A stretch of DNA of 64,000 bases from positions 62,001 through 126,000 of the forward strand of contig JANUWF010002125.1 in the NCBI GenBank assembly GCA_026120185.1. The letters are read 5' to 3'. Both the position numbers and the translations under genes were made by a program. Shown in pieces: positions 12,287 to 23,727 of this stretch (its first letter is position 1; each line of letters starts with the position of its first letter). The stretch comes from Voacanga thouarsii (Eukaryota > Streptophyta > Magnoliopsida > Gentianales > Apocynaceae). The notes beneath the pieces were generated by a model. That model did no database searches and was not told the origin of the DNA. It saw nothing but the letters and a program-made list of their open reading frames with translations.

Positions 12287-13674
12287 CTAAGGCGGGGATT
12301 TTTCTTTGTCGTGTGCAATAACTGTCAGTTCCTTAACAGGCTGTTCTTTTCCAGTTTTTTCCTCAAGGACTGTTGCCTCTGTTATTTCCTTTGCTAGAGA
12401 AGGTGCTGCAAGAGCAAACAACGGTTCATCTATCTTAGCCTTCTTCTCCACTACAGTCAGTCTATTTCCAAGAGTTTGAATTTCTGAGTTGAGACCATCC
12501 AATTTAATAGCCAGAGAATTGATGGCATCCAAGATGCTTTCAGATAACCCTTTGTTCTGAGCCTGTTCTTTCCCTTTGGCAAAGGATGCTTCTTGAGGTT
12601 CTACCTTAATTTTTCTTTTGGCTCCAACAGAATGGGCATTCTTTCCTTTAGGTTTTACTTTCAACAATCTTTGCCTTACCTCACCATCTGTGTTACGGAG
12701 CAACTTCCATTCATTTCCCATCCTCACATATCCTATGCGCTCAAAGGACTCATAGCTATATATGCTCATTTTTTATGGCGTACAAGGGACTGAATTTAAA
12801 TTTACATCAAAGTATTTGAAGACTTTTGCTAACAAATTTCCATACGGTAGGGCCTTGCTAGAAGTGTTTCTTATTTGCAACATCAACTTAGCAGCCAAGA
12901 ACCCAAAACTTATTTGCCTTTCTTCAGCCAAGGATAACATAATCACGATTTGCATTATGTTAATAGAAATTTTACGACCAAAACTTGGCACCACCATGGT
13001 TGAGACCATATGGTGTAAGATTCTACCTTCTCTATTGAGCCAGTTGGTGTTTCTATCACTAGAACTCTTGAAACTCCTTCCACTGGCAAACATTTCTTCA
13101 AACTTCTTTAAATTAAACATATCAGTTCCCTTTGGAAATTTTTTTAGTTCAAGATACTTAATTCCTCCATCTCTTACAACACACACCCTATTTAGCAAAT
13201 GGTGGTTGAACTCAATATTCCTCCCCCCAACTTGAGATACCATCTGATCATAAACCCTCCTCCAGTTTCCTCAAGTCGACCTTTTCTCAGATTAGCATCG
13301 AATTCCGAAATGAGCAGGGTAAACAACTTTTCATCGACGGATAGTAAACTACCTCAACCAACAGATTCAAATATATTCAACACATTTGAGAAAATTAAGA
13401 AAGACAATGGATTTACTCGATACCCAATAATCACAGTTCTATTTCTTGAGATGTAATCATTATAATCAGACACAAATTTTGAATCTATAAATCAAAGTAC
13501 CTGAGTCTTGAAAATCTCTTATTCCGGTAATGATTTTGAGGAATCATAATGGGAAGACAAGAAATCTGGTTCAGTTTCCTTTCCTTTGTTCATTGCTGAA
13601 GGCTTCTTCTTCATCTTTGGAGAAATTTTTCACACCTTCTTTGGTTTTGGTGTGGCTAATTTCATTTTTGCCAT
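12287..13674 (-). pseudogene. SireA env-like ORF (third ORF of a Sirevirus), broken
   Basis: The minus-strand reading starts at a plausible ATG at 13674 with a Lys/Pro-rich segment and continues with a breakdown of frame near 13260. From 13243 to 12287 it is one frame interrupted by a single stop at 12773-12775. The middle part has the pattern of the plant retroelement env-like domain (sometimes labelled putative plant transposon protein): an ILHHM segment, a run of hydrophobic residues and the ALPYGNLLAKVF stretch. The C-terminal 160 residues are Lys/Glu-rich with a heptad-like stretch suggesting a coiled coil. Position between RNase H and the 3' LTR matches env-like genes of Sireviruses. 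No role in infectivity is shown for these plant proteins. It is inactivated by at least one stop and one frameshift. Confidence 0.7.
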
Positions 13675-14118
13675 TTTGTTGCGAAGATAAGGGCTTTGAC
13701 ACTCGGTTGCTGAAAGAGGAAGAACTCAGAGAATACTGAGGAAGATGGAGTGAGGAATTTTCGGTTTCAGAGTTTGGAAGAGAGAAGGAAAGGAAAGTCC
13801 TTTGTGACTACCTAGAAAGCTGCGATAGAAGTACATTGAAAATGCAACTTTACTCGGAGATTTCAAAAAGCTGTCTTGAGAAAAGCGCAAGCATTTTGAA
13901 ATTCAAATATGAAAATAAGGATGTAGTTATTTTAAAAGGAAGATATGAAGCATAAAAAATGATTCCATTTTGGATTCAGGCCCGATCAAAAATATACATC
14001 CAAACAGAACTTCTTCATGGATAAGTTTTGGAGGTGGGTTTTGGACTCAAACACTGCGTCTAAAATCTTTGTCTTCAGTGATTCTTTAAGATAAAGAAAA
14101 CTTGTGCAAATAAGGCAG
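13675..14118 (-). other. Spacer between SireA RNase H and env-like ORF
   Basis: About 440 bp, AT-rich, with no recognisable coding. The plus-strand ORF at 13530-13739 is a shadow of the env-like region. An internal promoter or splice acceptor for the env-like ORF would be expected here by analogy with other env-bearing elements, but I cannot point to one. Confidence 0.55.
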
Positions 14119-15640
14119 TTATGTGAATTTTTTAATTCCCAAACCTCTTCTCAGATTGTTGAATCTTTCTTCGGCCAAAGGTTTTGTAAAGATATCAGCG
14201 AGTTGTTTATCAATTGAAATATATTCAACACACACATCGTCTTTAAGCACATGATCATGGATAAAATGATGTTTAACTTCTATATACTTTGTCCTAGAAT
14301 GTTGAACAGGATTCTTAGTTAGATTAATAGCACTTGTATTGTCACATAATATATGTACGCAATTAAAGTTAAGAGTAAAATCAAGCAATGTATCTTTCAT
14401 CCACAAGATTTGTGTGCAGCAGCTGTCGGCTACAATATATTCAGCCTCGGTTGTGGATAAGAATACACATGCTTGCTTCTTGCTATGCTATGACACTAGA
14501 GAGTGTCTAAGAAATTGACAATGGCTTTTCTTTCCACTTTGCAGCCCACATAATCAGTATCAATGTATCCTATAAGATCAAATGTGTTAGTATGAGGATA
14601 CCATAAGTCATAATCATGTGTGTCGAGTAGATATCAAAGGATGCATTTTATTTTACATAGGTGTGATTCCTTTGGACATGATTGAAACTGAGCACAAAGA
14701 TAAACTGAAAACATAATATCAGGCCAGCTAGCTGTGAGATAGAGTAAGCTTCCAATCATACCTCTATACTTATGTCCATCTACATTCTTACCCTTTTCAT
14801 CTTTGTCAAGATTTATAGAAGTACTCATAGATTGTAGATTTCTTTGGCTTCATTCATACCAAACCTTTTAAACAGCTCCTTGGCATACTTAACTTGATTT
14901 ATGAAGATTTCATCCTTATTTTGCATAATTTGCAGTCCAGGGAAGAAGTTTAGTTCTCCCATTATGCTCATTTCAAATTCTTGCTGCATTGTCTTAGCAA
15001 ACATCTTGCACAAAGAATCATTAGTAGCACAAAAAAATGATGTCATCAACAAAAATTTAAGCAATAAGTAGATCACTAGATTTATCAAATTTGATAAACA
15101 AAGTGGTATCGATTAAGGCTTTTGAGAAACCTTTTGAAAGCAAGAATCCATCAAGCCTCTCATACCAATCTCGTGGAGCTTGTTTTAACCCATAAAGAGC
15201 TATAGAATATTTGAAAACATGATTTGGAAAATGCTCATGAATAAAACCACGAAGTTGTTCTACATACACCTCTTCCTCAATAAAACCATTTAGGAACGCA
15301 CTCTTAACATCCATTTGATAGAGCATGAAATTTTTGAACGAAGCAAAAGTAAGAAGCATTTTTAGAGATTTTAGTCTAGCAACGGGAGCAAATGTCTCAT
15401 CATAATCAATGACCTCCTCTTGATTGAATCCTTGGACGACTAGTCTAGCTTTATTTCTAATGACAACTCCATTTTCATCAAGTTTGTTTCTAAATACCCA
15501 CTTGGTACCAACAACCAAACGATTAAGTGGTCTAGGGACAAGTTTCCAAACTTGATTTCTTTCAAATTGTTTTAGTTTTTCTTGCATAGCAATTATCCAA
15601 AATTCATCATGCAGTGCTACGTCAGTACAATTAGGTTTTA
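14119..15640 (-). pseudogene. SireA reverse transcriptase and RNase H, degenerate
   Basis: The minus strand begins RT near 15640, with NQVWKLVPRP, GTKWVFRNK, ARLVVQGFNQ, DYDETFAPVARL, QMDVKSAFLNG and ALYGLKQAPRDWY. An in-frame stop falls just before the catalytic FVDD box (about 15034-15045). After a frameshift the connection segment continues at 14825-15088 and 14634-14828 (IGSLLYLTASWPDI). RNase H ends with CDNTSAINLTKNPVQHSRTK, HHFIHDH and LADIFTKPL at 14119-14406. The NPVQHSRTKYI and HHFIHDHV stretches are typical of the SIRE/Maximus branch. The stop before FVDD and several shifts make it inactive. Confidence 0.92.
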
Positions 15641-16984
15641 TACTTGAGAGAAGGGCAAAGTTATCTATGAAATACTATCTAGTTTTAACTCCATAGCTTG
15701 GATCACCAATGATTTATTCTTTGGGATGACCAGTTTTATATTTCCAATGCTTGGGTAATTGTTGATCCGTGGACTCTTCAGTTTGTTGCCTTCCTTGTTC
15801 AACTTGTTGTTCTTCAATTTCTTCTTCTTTTGCATGAGTATCTAGTGGTGGAGCTTTGAGTTGGTCTTTTCTTACTTTCTTTGAACCTCCTACATCATCA
15901 TCATCTTTCATTGGAGCATAAATGTTAGATTCATCAAAAACAACATATACGGATTCTTCCACACATAGAGTTCTTTTATTGTACACTCTATATGCCTTTT
16001 TATTGGAAGAGTATCGAAAAAATATAGCCTCATCAGATTTGCTATCAAATTTCCCAAGATTTTCTAGGGTATTAAGAACAAAACATTTGAAGCCAAACAC
16101 TTTAAAATAGGAGATTGATGGACTTTTGTCAAACATAAGTTCAAATGGTGTTTTTCTTAAAAACAGTCTCAAAATTACTCGGTTTTCAATATAGGAAGCT
16201 GTATTAATAGCTTCAACCCAAAAATATTTTGCAAGAGCATTTTAACAAATCATGGATCTAGCCATTTCTTGCAAAGTTTGATTTTTTCTCTTAACAACAC
16301 CATTTTGTTGAAGTGTTTTGGCCACTGAAAAATTGTGAAATACTCCATTTTTATCACAAAAGTGTGTAAATTCATTGTTGCAAAATTCTTTACCATTATC
16401 ACTTCTAATAGAAATCAGTTTACATCTAATAGAGTTTTGGACGCGTTTAATTAGTTTTGAAAATTCAGAAAATGCTTCATCTTTTGTCCAAGAAATAAAG
16501 TCTAAGTAAATCTGGAGAAATCATCAACTAGCACATATGCATACATTTTACCGCCAAGGCTAATAGTCCTCATTGGTCCAAACAAATCCATATGAATTAA
16601 TTCAAGAGGCTTTGAGGTTGAAATCATTTTCTTGGGTTTAAAGGATGTTTTGATTTGTTTTCCAAATTGGCATGCATCACAAAGTTTGCTTTTATCAAAC
16701 TTCATTTTGGGCAATCTCGTAACAAGCTCTTTTGAGGACAATTTGTTTAACAAATCAAAAGATACATGATCTAATCTTCTATGCCAAAGGTAACCATTAT
16801 TGTCATGTACCGAGAGGCATCTAATACCATGATCTATAAGGCCACTTAGATGGAATACATACACATTTCCAACACAGTTGGCAATAAAAACTGTTTCAAA
16901 ATTTAAGCTATCCATGATAGAGCAAGAATCTTTTATAAAAATGACTTTGCAGCCATTGTCACATAATTGGCTAATGCTAAGCAA
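15641..16984 (-). pseudogene. SireA integrase, degenerate
   Basis: Reading on the minus strand from 16984: the pre-integrase zinc-binding part (HRRLDH ... CDACQFGK), then LIHMDLFGPM with the first catalytic Asp and YVLVDDFSRFT. The core then crosses a frame break near 16500. At 16172-15714 the frame resumes with KTPFELMFDKSP and a C-terminal domain (VFGFKCFVLN), which ends with an acidic, Gln/Glu-rich linker into RT. The second Asp and the Glu lie in the frame-broken stretch 16172-16500. Clear copia integrase, not functional. Confidence 0.88.
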
Positions 16985-17014
16985 ATTATATTTCAGCTCA
17001 TCAATTAGTAATAC

Positions 17015-17320
17015 TTATTTTATAATGGTTGAAGAACCTTTACCAATGTTACCTATGCCAAGAATTTTTTCTTTCTTTTCATCTGAAAAGGTAACGAATC
17101 TTTCATTTGTGGTTTGTACATCTTTGAACAAGGCTGTATTTCCAATCATATGTCTTGAATAACCACTGTCCAAGAACCACTTGGTGAAGCTCATTTTCTC
17201 CAATGAATGTGCCTTAACATGAGAAAGAAGAGTGATTCTTAGTACCGACATTTTTTTAGGTCCAAGGGGATTAGTAGTGTTTCCTCTAATTTTCCAAAAT
17301 ACTTTCCCACCAAATTCCAC
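17015..17320 (-). pseudogene. SireA aspartic protease
   Basis: The minus strand encodes KWFLDSGYSRHMIGN, which matches the copia protease pattern W-x-LDSG-CSRHM; the DSG catalytic triad is kept, but the Cys before SRHM is Tyr. The FSDEKKEKILGIGNIGKG stretch is the usual downstream protease segment. The enzyme would cleave Gag-Pol into its parts. The frame is open for 101 codons but is broken off from integrase by stops near 17010. Confidence 0.85.
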
Positions 17321-18040
17321 TTTCTTCTTGATAAGACACCTCGATGCTACGTGTCTCGATTTTCCACAATATGTGCATGCTTTGTGTGTCGTGTAACATG
17401 AGGTAGCTTTAACAAATCGAGGCTTGTGAATTTTGTCCTTGTTCTCATGTCTATATCCTAGGCCATTTTTATTTCTAGCTTAGTGTTGAGTCCCAAGTAA
17501 TTTTTCTAGGTTGTTTTTTGCCATTTGTAAATTTTTCAATACATATAGTAAGGTCGTTGACTCTATTTTTCGTGTCATCAAACGTGCTGACCATACTTTC
17601 AAGAAAATGAATTTTATCCTACAAACTTTCATTTTCTAGAGATATATACTGTAAAGTAGTCATGATCACATCCTTTTTCATAATAGCACATATGTGTGAC
17701 TCAAGATACATTTTGTTCTCACTCAACAACTTTTCATTCTCATTTAACAAATAATCAATCTTCAATTTCATTTCTTTATTTTTTCTAGACAGTTTTTTTT
17801 AATTCATAGAACATATCAAATAGAAATTCATTTGGATCATCATGCTTTTCATATTTAAAATATATGCAAATTAGACATAAAATTAGTGGCGGTAGAGTTT
17901 AGCTTATTTTCTATGGCCATGAAGCATATGTTGGCAGTTTCGTTTTCAGAATCTTCTCCTTCAGACTCATACCCATTTTGCTCCCAAGTCCCCATCAATC
18001 CTTTGAATTTCTTTGCCTTCAGCTCCTTCTAGAACTTACA
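17321..18040 (-). pseudogene. SireA gag C-terminal part with CCHC knuckle
   Basis: A complete zinc knuckle of form C-x2-C-x4-H-x4-C (CTYCGKSRHVASRC) lies on the minus strand at about 17327-17368. Upstream (to the right) are coiled-coil-like Lys/Glu/Asn-rich stretches with stops, and near 17940-18030 the FKGLMGTWEQNG and ESEGEDSENETANICFMA segments, which are typical of the Sirevirus gag linker between capsid and nucleocapsid. The N-terminal capsid half is missing because homology ends at about 18040. Confidence 0.8.
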
Positions 18041-18886
18041 TCAATAACTAATGATAACTAGTCATCAAACACCAAAAATGATAATAGAATTGATCAAATA
18101 ACTAAATTAACACAACATCATGAATCCCAAAATAGTGTTAAATTACAATAAAAACATTGAATACATCTTTGTTAAAAGAAATGAAAATAAAGATAAAAGA
18201 AAGCACTCATAGATAAGCCTCTTTCTTCACCCATAAAAACTCTTTTGAACAATCCTCCTTGATTAGGTTAATTCCTCCTTCAATAAGTGATTGGGAATTT
18301 ATACTATTTGATCCACCTCTCTACCTCCCTATCTCTTTTTCTCTTGTGTTTTCTCTTGCTTTTATAGGCCTCTTTGATGCTAAATTTGTTGCTAGAGGAA
18401 TCTTGGCCTAGTAGAATTTAGAAAATACAAAAATCTTTGGAAATTTTCCAAATTCGTGCATAGGATTTTCACCTTCTAGAATGGGCCTGGCGTCAGGTAC
18501 CTTCGACCTACTTGGTGCCAGGTACAATCTATTCTTCTTCTAGATTTTTTGCTCTGTTTTCACAGGCCAGACTAAATAGATCCGACACTTGGTCTACTTG
18601 TCATACCTGGCGCCAAGTCTGTTCTATTATTTTTCTTAAAGTTGGCTCGGTTTCCTCTGCTTGACTAGAATAGACCCAGTGCCTAGTCCCTTATCTGGGC
18701 CTGGCGCTTAATGCATTCTAGAATTGTTCTCTTTTTGCTCGAATTCAACTCAAATCTACACAAATTTGCTAAAAACACTTTTTACAAGCAAAATGTTAAA
18801 TAGGAAGGAATATGTCTCGTTATTTTAACAAAAGTATCTCAAAACAACCTTAAATAATTAGGACAATAATGGTGATTTCGCCCCCT
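18041..18886 (-). repeat. LTR-like fragment of an unidentified gypsy-type element
   Basis: Non-coding sequence between the truncated SireA gag and the GypA integrase. On the minus strand it has a TATA-like CTATAAAAG near 18360-18370, an AG-rich leader-like stretch, and upstream several copies of short palindromic motifs (CTGGCGCCAAG, CCTGGCGTCAGG) like those in the GypA/GypB LTRs. This suggests an LTR from a related but different gypsy family. I could not find matching termini or a target duplication, so the ends are defined only by its neighbours. Confidence 0.45.
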
Positions 18887-19811
18887 ATCATATGGGTTAT
18901 AAACTCTTTTACCTACTCCAAATGCTCATTGGGTTGATATTTCAATGGACTTTATCTTTGGATTGCATAGATCTAAATGGGGTAGGAATTCCTTATTTAT
19001 GATTGTTGATCGATTCTCGAAAATGGCTCATTTTATGGCTTGTTTCAAGACTAATGATGCTTCCTATATTGCAGATTTATTCTTCAAAAAAGTGGTAAGA
19101 ATACATGGGATTCCATAGACTATTATATTGGATAAAGATACTAAGTTCCTTAGTCATTTTTCCAGGGTCTTATAGAATAAACTTGGCACTAACATTTTGT
19201 TTTCTACAACTTGCCACCCTCAAAGGGATGGACAAATAGAAGTGGTCAACCAAAAACTCACCCAACTCTTGAGGATCATCATCAAAAAGAATTTGAAGAA
19301 TTAGGAAGAGTGCTTGCCATACATTAAGTTTGCCTATAATAGGGATATTCACTTTACTATTTCTTATTCTCCCTTTGAAATTGTTTATATTTTTAACCCT
19401 CTAACTTCTTTAGATTTGGTTCTCTTACCGATAGGTGACCAGATGAATCTTGTTAGAGCTAAGAGGGTGGAATTTGTGGTGACTCTCCATGAAAAAAGTG
19501 AAGGAAACTATTGCAAACTGAAATGAAGTGATCATATTTAAGCGAAATCAGGGAAGGAAAAAGGTTTCATTTAAGCTTCACAATTGGGTATAGGTGTACC
19601 TTCGCAATGAGAGGTTTCCTACTCAACGATGATGCAAATTAGACCTAAGAAGCGATAGGACCTTCCAAGTCATTACCCAAGTTGGAGAAAAAGACTATCA
19701 GATCGATTTACTCTATAAGTATAAAGTGAGTGCAATGTTTAACGTTAGTGACTTAACTCCTTTTAATATAGGTGATTATTCATGGAAGAATCAACTTTAA
19801 GAAGGGAGATA
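18887..19811 (+). pseudogene. GypA integrase, 5' truncated and degenerate
   Basis: It starts abruptly in the linker before the catalytic core and aligns with GypB 30230-31170. Visible motifs are VDISMDF (first catalytic Asp at 18948-18950), LDKDTKF (second Asp, 19131-19133) and GQIEVVNQ (Glu, 19239-19241), which preserve the D,D35E spacing. Then come AYNRDIHFT, SPFEIVY, FNPLTSLDL and the C-terminal beta-barrel remnant. Stops occur near 19118 and 19301 and in the C-terminal part. No chromodomain is visible. Protease, RT and RNase H of this element are absent, probably lost with the left side of the SireA insertion. Confidence 0.88.
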
Positions 19812-21130
19812 TGATGGGAATCAAGCTAGCCAATTAGTTCAATCTTAAGAAGGTAGAGCTATTTTGCAAGGACCAATTACAAGATCAAAGGCCAAGAGGT
19901 TCCAAGGAGATATCCAATTGCTCATACAACTATGTTTGAAGATAGAAGAGATTTAGAAGGATGTTGAAGGAAGCCAAGAGCTTTAATTAAAAGTTATCCA
20001 AGAGGAACCCCAACAAAAACTCAAACCAACATCAAAGAAGGGAGAAAACACTGACGCACAGTGCAACAGCACTAAATCGGCTCTGGCCCAAGCCAGTTGA
20101 GCCGGCGCTGATAGAGCACTATCAACCATTCGTTTGCTTTCCAGCGAAGAGCCGACGCCGACCCTAGTGCCTAAACCGACGCCGGCTCATGTCGGGGTCC
20201 TACCCCTATTTTGTGGATTTTGATATTTTCCCCTTGTTTTCGCTATTTTAAATATCTTTTAAAGACCTATTAAGTCCTCAAATTACCAAACATCTAGCAT
20301 TCCCTCATGCTTGGTGCCAATGAGGTTTTTATTGAAGAAAAAAAAAAAAAGAAGACTATAGACGGAAACAAGAAATAACCCTTCACTGTCTCTACCTAAG
20401 ATCCCGACATCACAATTCCATTTTTGTCTAAATTGCGGCATAAATGGGCTTCTAAATACGAAATTTGTTTAGTGACCCTTTCAGGGCCTTAATTTCAAGT
20501 TTATGTTCTATTTTAAAAGCTTGTCATGAGTAAGCTAATGGGAATAATTTCAATTTCGATTAGTCAACCCAATAGGTCCAAGCAACAAACAATAATGAAA
20601 AAAATTATACAATTGCACTTAGTTGCAAAATAGTTAGAATTCAAAAATCTATAGAAAAATTCATAAATAATTAGTTTACGGAATAGGGAATAATAGATAT
20701 AGGATCCTTGAAAATTCAAATATTAATAATAGAGAAAATCAATCTAGGATGGAACATTTTTCTAAATAATTAACTTGTCTTAGGGCCTTAGTACTCACTT
20801 AGCTAGGGTTAGGGTAGTATAAATACATCTTCTTATGAATTGACAAGACAATCTCTTTACTTTATTCAAATTTGAAAGTGAGTCTTAACAGGTCGTTACC
20901 TCCTTATTCATCTTATTCAAGACCACACTTAGGGCTTAGTCCTCCCTTTGAATGAGTCTCTAAATTTTGTGGATAATCCAATGTAGTTTTTCTTGATTTA
21001 GATTAGTTCCTTTGTTCTTCTAAAGTTTATCTTGAATTCTATTATTTGGGTGCCTATATTTCTATTTCTTATATTCTTGATTATCTTTATTATTTCAAGG
21101 ATATTTGGACGAATCTATAGTTGATCTTTC
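19812..21130 (+). repeat. GypA 3' LTR, first segment
   Basis: It begins TGATGGGAATC after the purine tract AAGAAGGGAGATA and is homologous to the GypB LTRs (22694-23708, 31171-32257). A TATA box TATAAATA lies at 20818-20825. The LTR continues at 22618-22693 after CopE, and ends at 32258-32362 after GypB. A GC-rich variable zone with GCCGACGCCG-type repeats is at about 20080-20200, where GypB has CTGGCACCAGG-type units. Confidence 0.88.
20818..20825 (+). promoter_or_regulatory. TATA box of the GypA LTR
   Basis: TATAAATA in a block (TAGGGTTAGGGTAGTATAAATA) conserved in both GypB LTRs at 23216-23223 and 31764-31771, so it is the likely Pol II promoter of this LTR family. Confidence 0.7.
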
Positions 21131-21593
21131 CATCAGGAATTCTCCATGCAAAATCATAATTGCGCAACAGAAGAAATGAGAATTCCATACCGAGGTCACT
21201 GTTTATGCATTAACAGGATCAAAATAGGAAATAATACATACCTTCAGGATGAAGGCATGGAAAACAGAAAACATAGGGCACGTAGTGGAAGTGAAGATCA
21301 AAAAAATAAAACTGGAAAAACTCAAGAACAAAGCACTCCGAACAGGGCCGGCACCGGTTAGGCTCTGTACAGATTCTGAGGTTTAAAAAAAATACCTCTT
21401 TTCCTCGTTCTTAGAATTAGCTAGACCGGAATGTGTGCAACTGGGGTAGGTATGCTGGTGGAAACCTCTGGTGAGAATCCTATAAGTCTCCTACTCCGTC
21501 TTTGCATGTAGGTGAACACCAACCTCTCGATCTTCCAATATATGGCCTGCCTAATTCCATTTGGTGAACAACTAACAGACTGAAAAACTTTTC

Positions 21594-21636
<43 letters not shown>

Positions 21637-22617
21637 CCTGGCCTTTTTTCACAGATCAGAAGCCGTCTCAGAGAATCACATTGTTCTTTTTTTCATTCTC
21701 CTATTTAACCTAAATAAAACCCCAGGTTAAACTGGATTGGGCTATTGGACTCTTAGTTTAGCCTTTTGGACTTAATTAATTATTCTAATTAGAACCACAT
21801 AAATGGCCCAATCAAGTAATTAATTTCCTAGCCCAAATAAACTAGTCCAATAAATAAGCCTATATTAGTTTAGCCCCAGGTTAATCTTTAATTATTCGAA
21901 CTTATCATATGTATCTATTAGAATCACTTCTAATATACAATTGCCTTGACCAAAGACTTCTCGAGTAGTGATTCCTACAAGTGACTGTGAGATATTCACT
22001 GCTACTATTAGGTGTGGTGAATCCTTTATTGATCCTCTCAACTACTTTCATTTACTTCATGTTACAGACATCCCATAGGCGGTCTTGTCAGAACTCTAGA
22101 GATTGGAATCAAAGTCCAACACCTAGCAAATAAAGTACCTTGGAGATCTCAAGTTTAAGGATACTTGCACATTTGCTATAATGAGATTCTATCACTGGCA
22201 CCAAATAATTACTCATGTGACTATCTCATAGTCAGGTCATCCAATATAATTGTTCAAGTAACAAGTATGCATGTGTTAATTTTGAATATTACAATACCCA
22301 CGGATGTATGAACCACCACCTAATCAAATTAGGAAGTCTAACACATACTAGTATTAACGTATTAATGATGTTATATCTCATTAATACTATGACTAGGTAT
22401 AATTTAAGTATGAATACTATCCAAGGTAGTACAAACCTCGCTTCATGATCTCTATCATGATTTCTTTAACACAGTGTTGTACTTGGGACTTAATCTAACA
22501 GTTATTTTATACGAAAGTATAAATAAAATAAATTGAAAGATAAAGAATACCTTATTTTATTTGATATTGCACAATATACAAAATACATATGATTGCCTCT
22601 AGGGCATAACACTAACA
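21131..22617 (-). repeat. CopE: inverted copia LTR related to Cop1
   Basis: On the minus strand it starts TGTTAGTGTTATGCCCTAGAGG at 22617 and follows the Cop1 LTR for about 750 bp, then diverges in the leader part. It interrupts the GypA 3' LTR. The 5 bp after it (cttac, 22618-22622) and before it (ctttc, 21126-21130) differ by one base, an imperfect target duplication. The inner end does not show a clean CA terminus, so the left boundary is approximate. No internal coding is present, hence a solo LTR. Confidence 0.75.
21596..21634 (+). repeat. (GA)n microsatellite in CopE
   Basis: A GA dinucleotide run of about 38 bp in the leader part of the CopE LTR. It corresponds to a CT-rich leader on the LTR's own strand. 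Confidence 0.9.
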
Positions 22618-22693
22618 CTTACTACTATTCTTGTAGGTATTTGATGCTTAGTTCTTTAAGGGTTTTCTAGAGTGTAGATATATGTGTACTTTT

Positions 22694-23708
22694 TGATAGG
22701 AATTAGGCCAACTAAGCCGTTAAAACTTAGGAAAGAGGAGCAACAACGTAAGAGCCAATGACAAGAGCAAGGACCAAGAAACGCTAAGGCGATATCCAAT
22801 TACTCCTACAATAATACTTGATGATGGAAGGGATTTGGAGTGAAGAAGGTAGCCATGAACTTAATTTGATAAACATCTAAGTGGAATCCCAACAACAGCC
22901 CATACTTACACCAACCGAGGGAGCGTAAGAGGGACAAAACTTTGAATTCCAGCTTCCAGCTTCAACCTGGCACCAACCCCAAGGTGTACTTGGCGCCAAG
23001 TGCATTCTGCTAGCTAACACACTAGAATTCTAGTGCTGACCCGACACTAGGTCCAACACAACACCTGGCACCGGGTCTAGTTGGGCAAGACCCCTTATTT
23101 TGTCGATTTTTACTATTTTCTCTGTATTTTATTTATTTTAAACACTTTGTAAAGACCCTTTTAGCCCTTAGATAGTTTTGGGGCCTTAGTAGTTACTTAG
23201 CTAGGGTTAAGGTAGTATAAATATATCTTTTGTGATTTGATAATTTAATTAATCATATTTTATTTCAAATTGTGAAAAGAGAGCTTTGAGAGCTTTAACC
23301 TCCTTGTTCATCTTCTTCAAGACCTTGCTTAGAGTTTAGTCCTCCCAATGTATGAGTCTCTAAAATCTATGGATAATCCAATATGGTTTCTTTTGATTAG
23401 GTCTTAGTTGCTTTGTTCTTCAAAGGTTTTATCTTGAATTCCTTGCTTAGGTGCCCATAGTTCTATTTCTCTTATTCTTAATTTCCTTTATTGTGTCAAG
23501 AATATTTGAGTGAATCTATAATGGGTCTTGCTATATTTCTTGTGGGTCTTTGACGATTAGTTCCTCAATGTTTTACTAGGGAATTGTTAGATAGTTTTCT
23601 TTCCTCTTTTGCTACAAATTTCCACTGTTTAGGTTACATTTGCTTAGCCAAGGGTTTTACCATTTGTTTACCTTTGGTCCACAAATTTACTTTCCCAAGA
23701 TCATGTCA
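22694..23708 (+). repeat. GypB 5' LTR (1015 bp)
   Basis: Starts TGATAGGAATTAGG, ends GATCATGTCA. A TATA box is at 23216-23223. It holds one copy of a 71-72-bp unit (from 23032) that is present twice in the 3' LTR (31499-31640), which accounts for the length difference. Confidence 0.92.
23216..23223 (+). promoter_or_regulatory. TATA box of GypB 5' LTR
   Basis: TATAAATA, in the same conserved context as 20818-20825 and 31764-31771. Transcription of GypB would start about 30 bp downstream. Confidence 0.7.
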
Positions 23709-23715
23709 AAAAGTT

Positions 23716-23727
23716 TCGTATCATAGC
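23716..23727 (+). other. GypB primer binding site
   Basis: TCGTATCATAGC, 7 bp after the LTR end, matches the initiator tRNA-Met complementary site TGGTATCAGAGC at 10 of 12 positions. It is the expected minus-strand priming site. Confidence 0.75.

Larger units (their letters stand above)
5359..18040 (-). mobile_element. SireA: reverse-strand Sirevirus-like Ty1/copia element, 5' truncated
   Basis: Reading on the minus strand from right to left: gag C-terminus, zinc knuckle, protease, integrase, RT, RNase H, an env-like region, a purine tract and a 3' LTR. This order, with an extra ORF after RNase H and a short knuckle-bearing gag, matches the SIRE/Maximus lineage. The 3' LTR (5359-10999) is split by solo LTR H-C. 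The 5' LTR and the N-terminal part of gag are missing: sequence homology to gag stops near 18030-18040 and a different LTR-like sequence begins. A stand-alone LTR of the same family lies at 35291-36571. All genes are broken. Confidence 0.9.
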
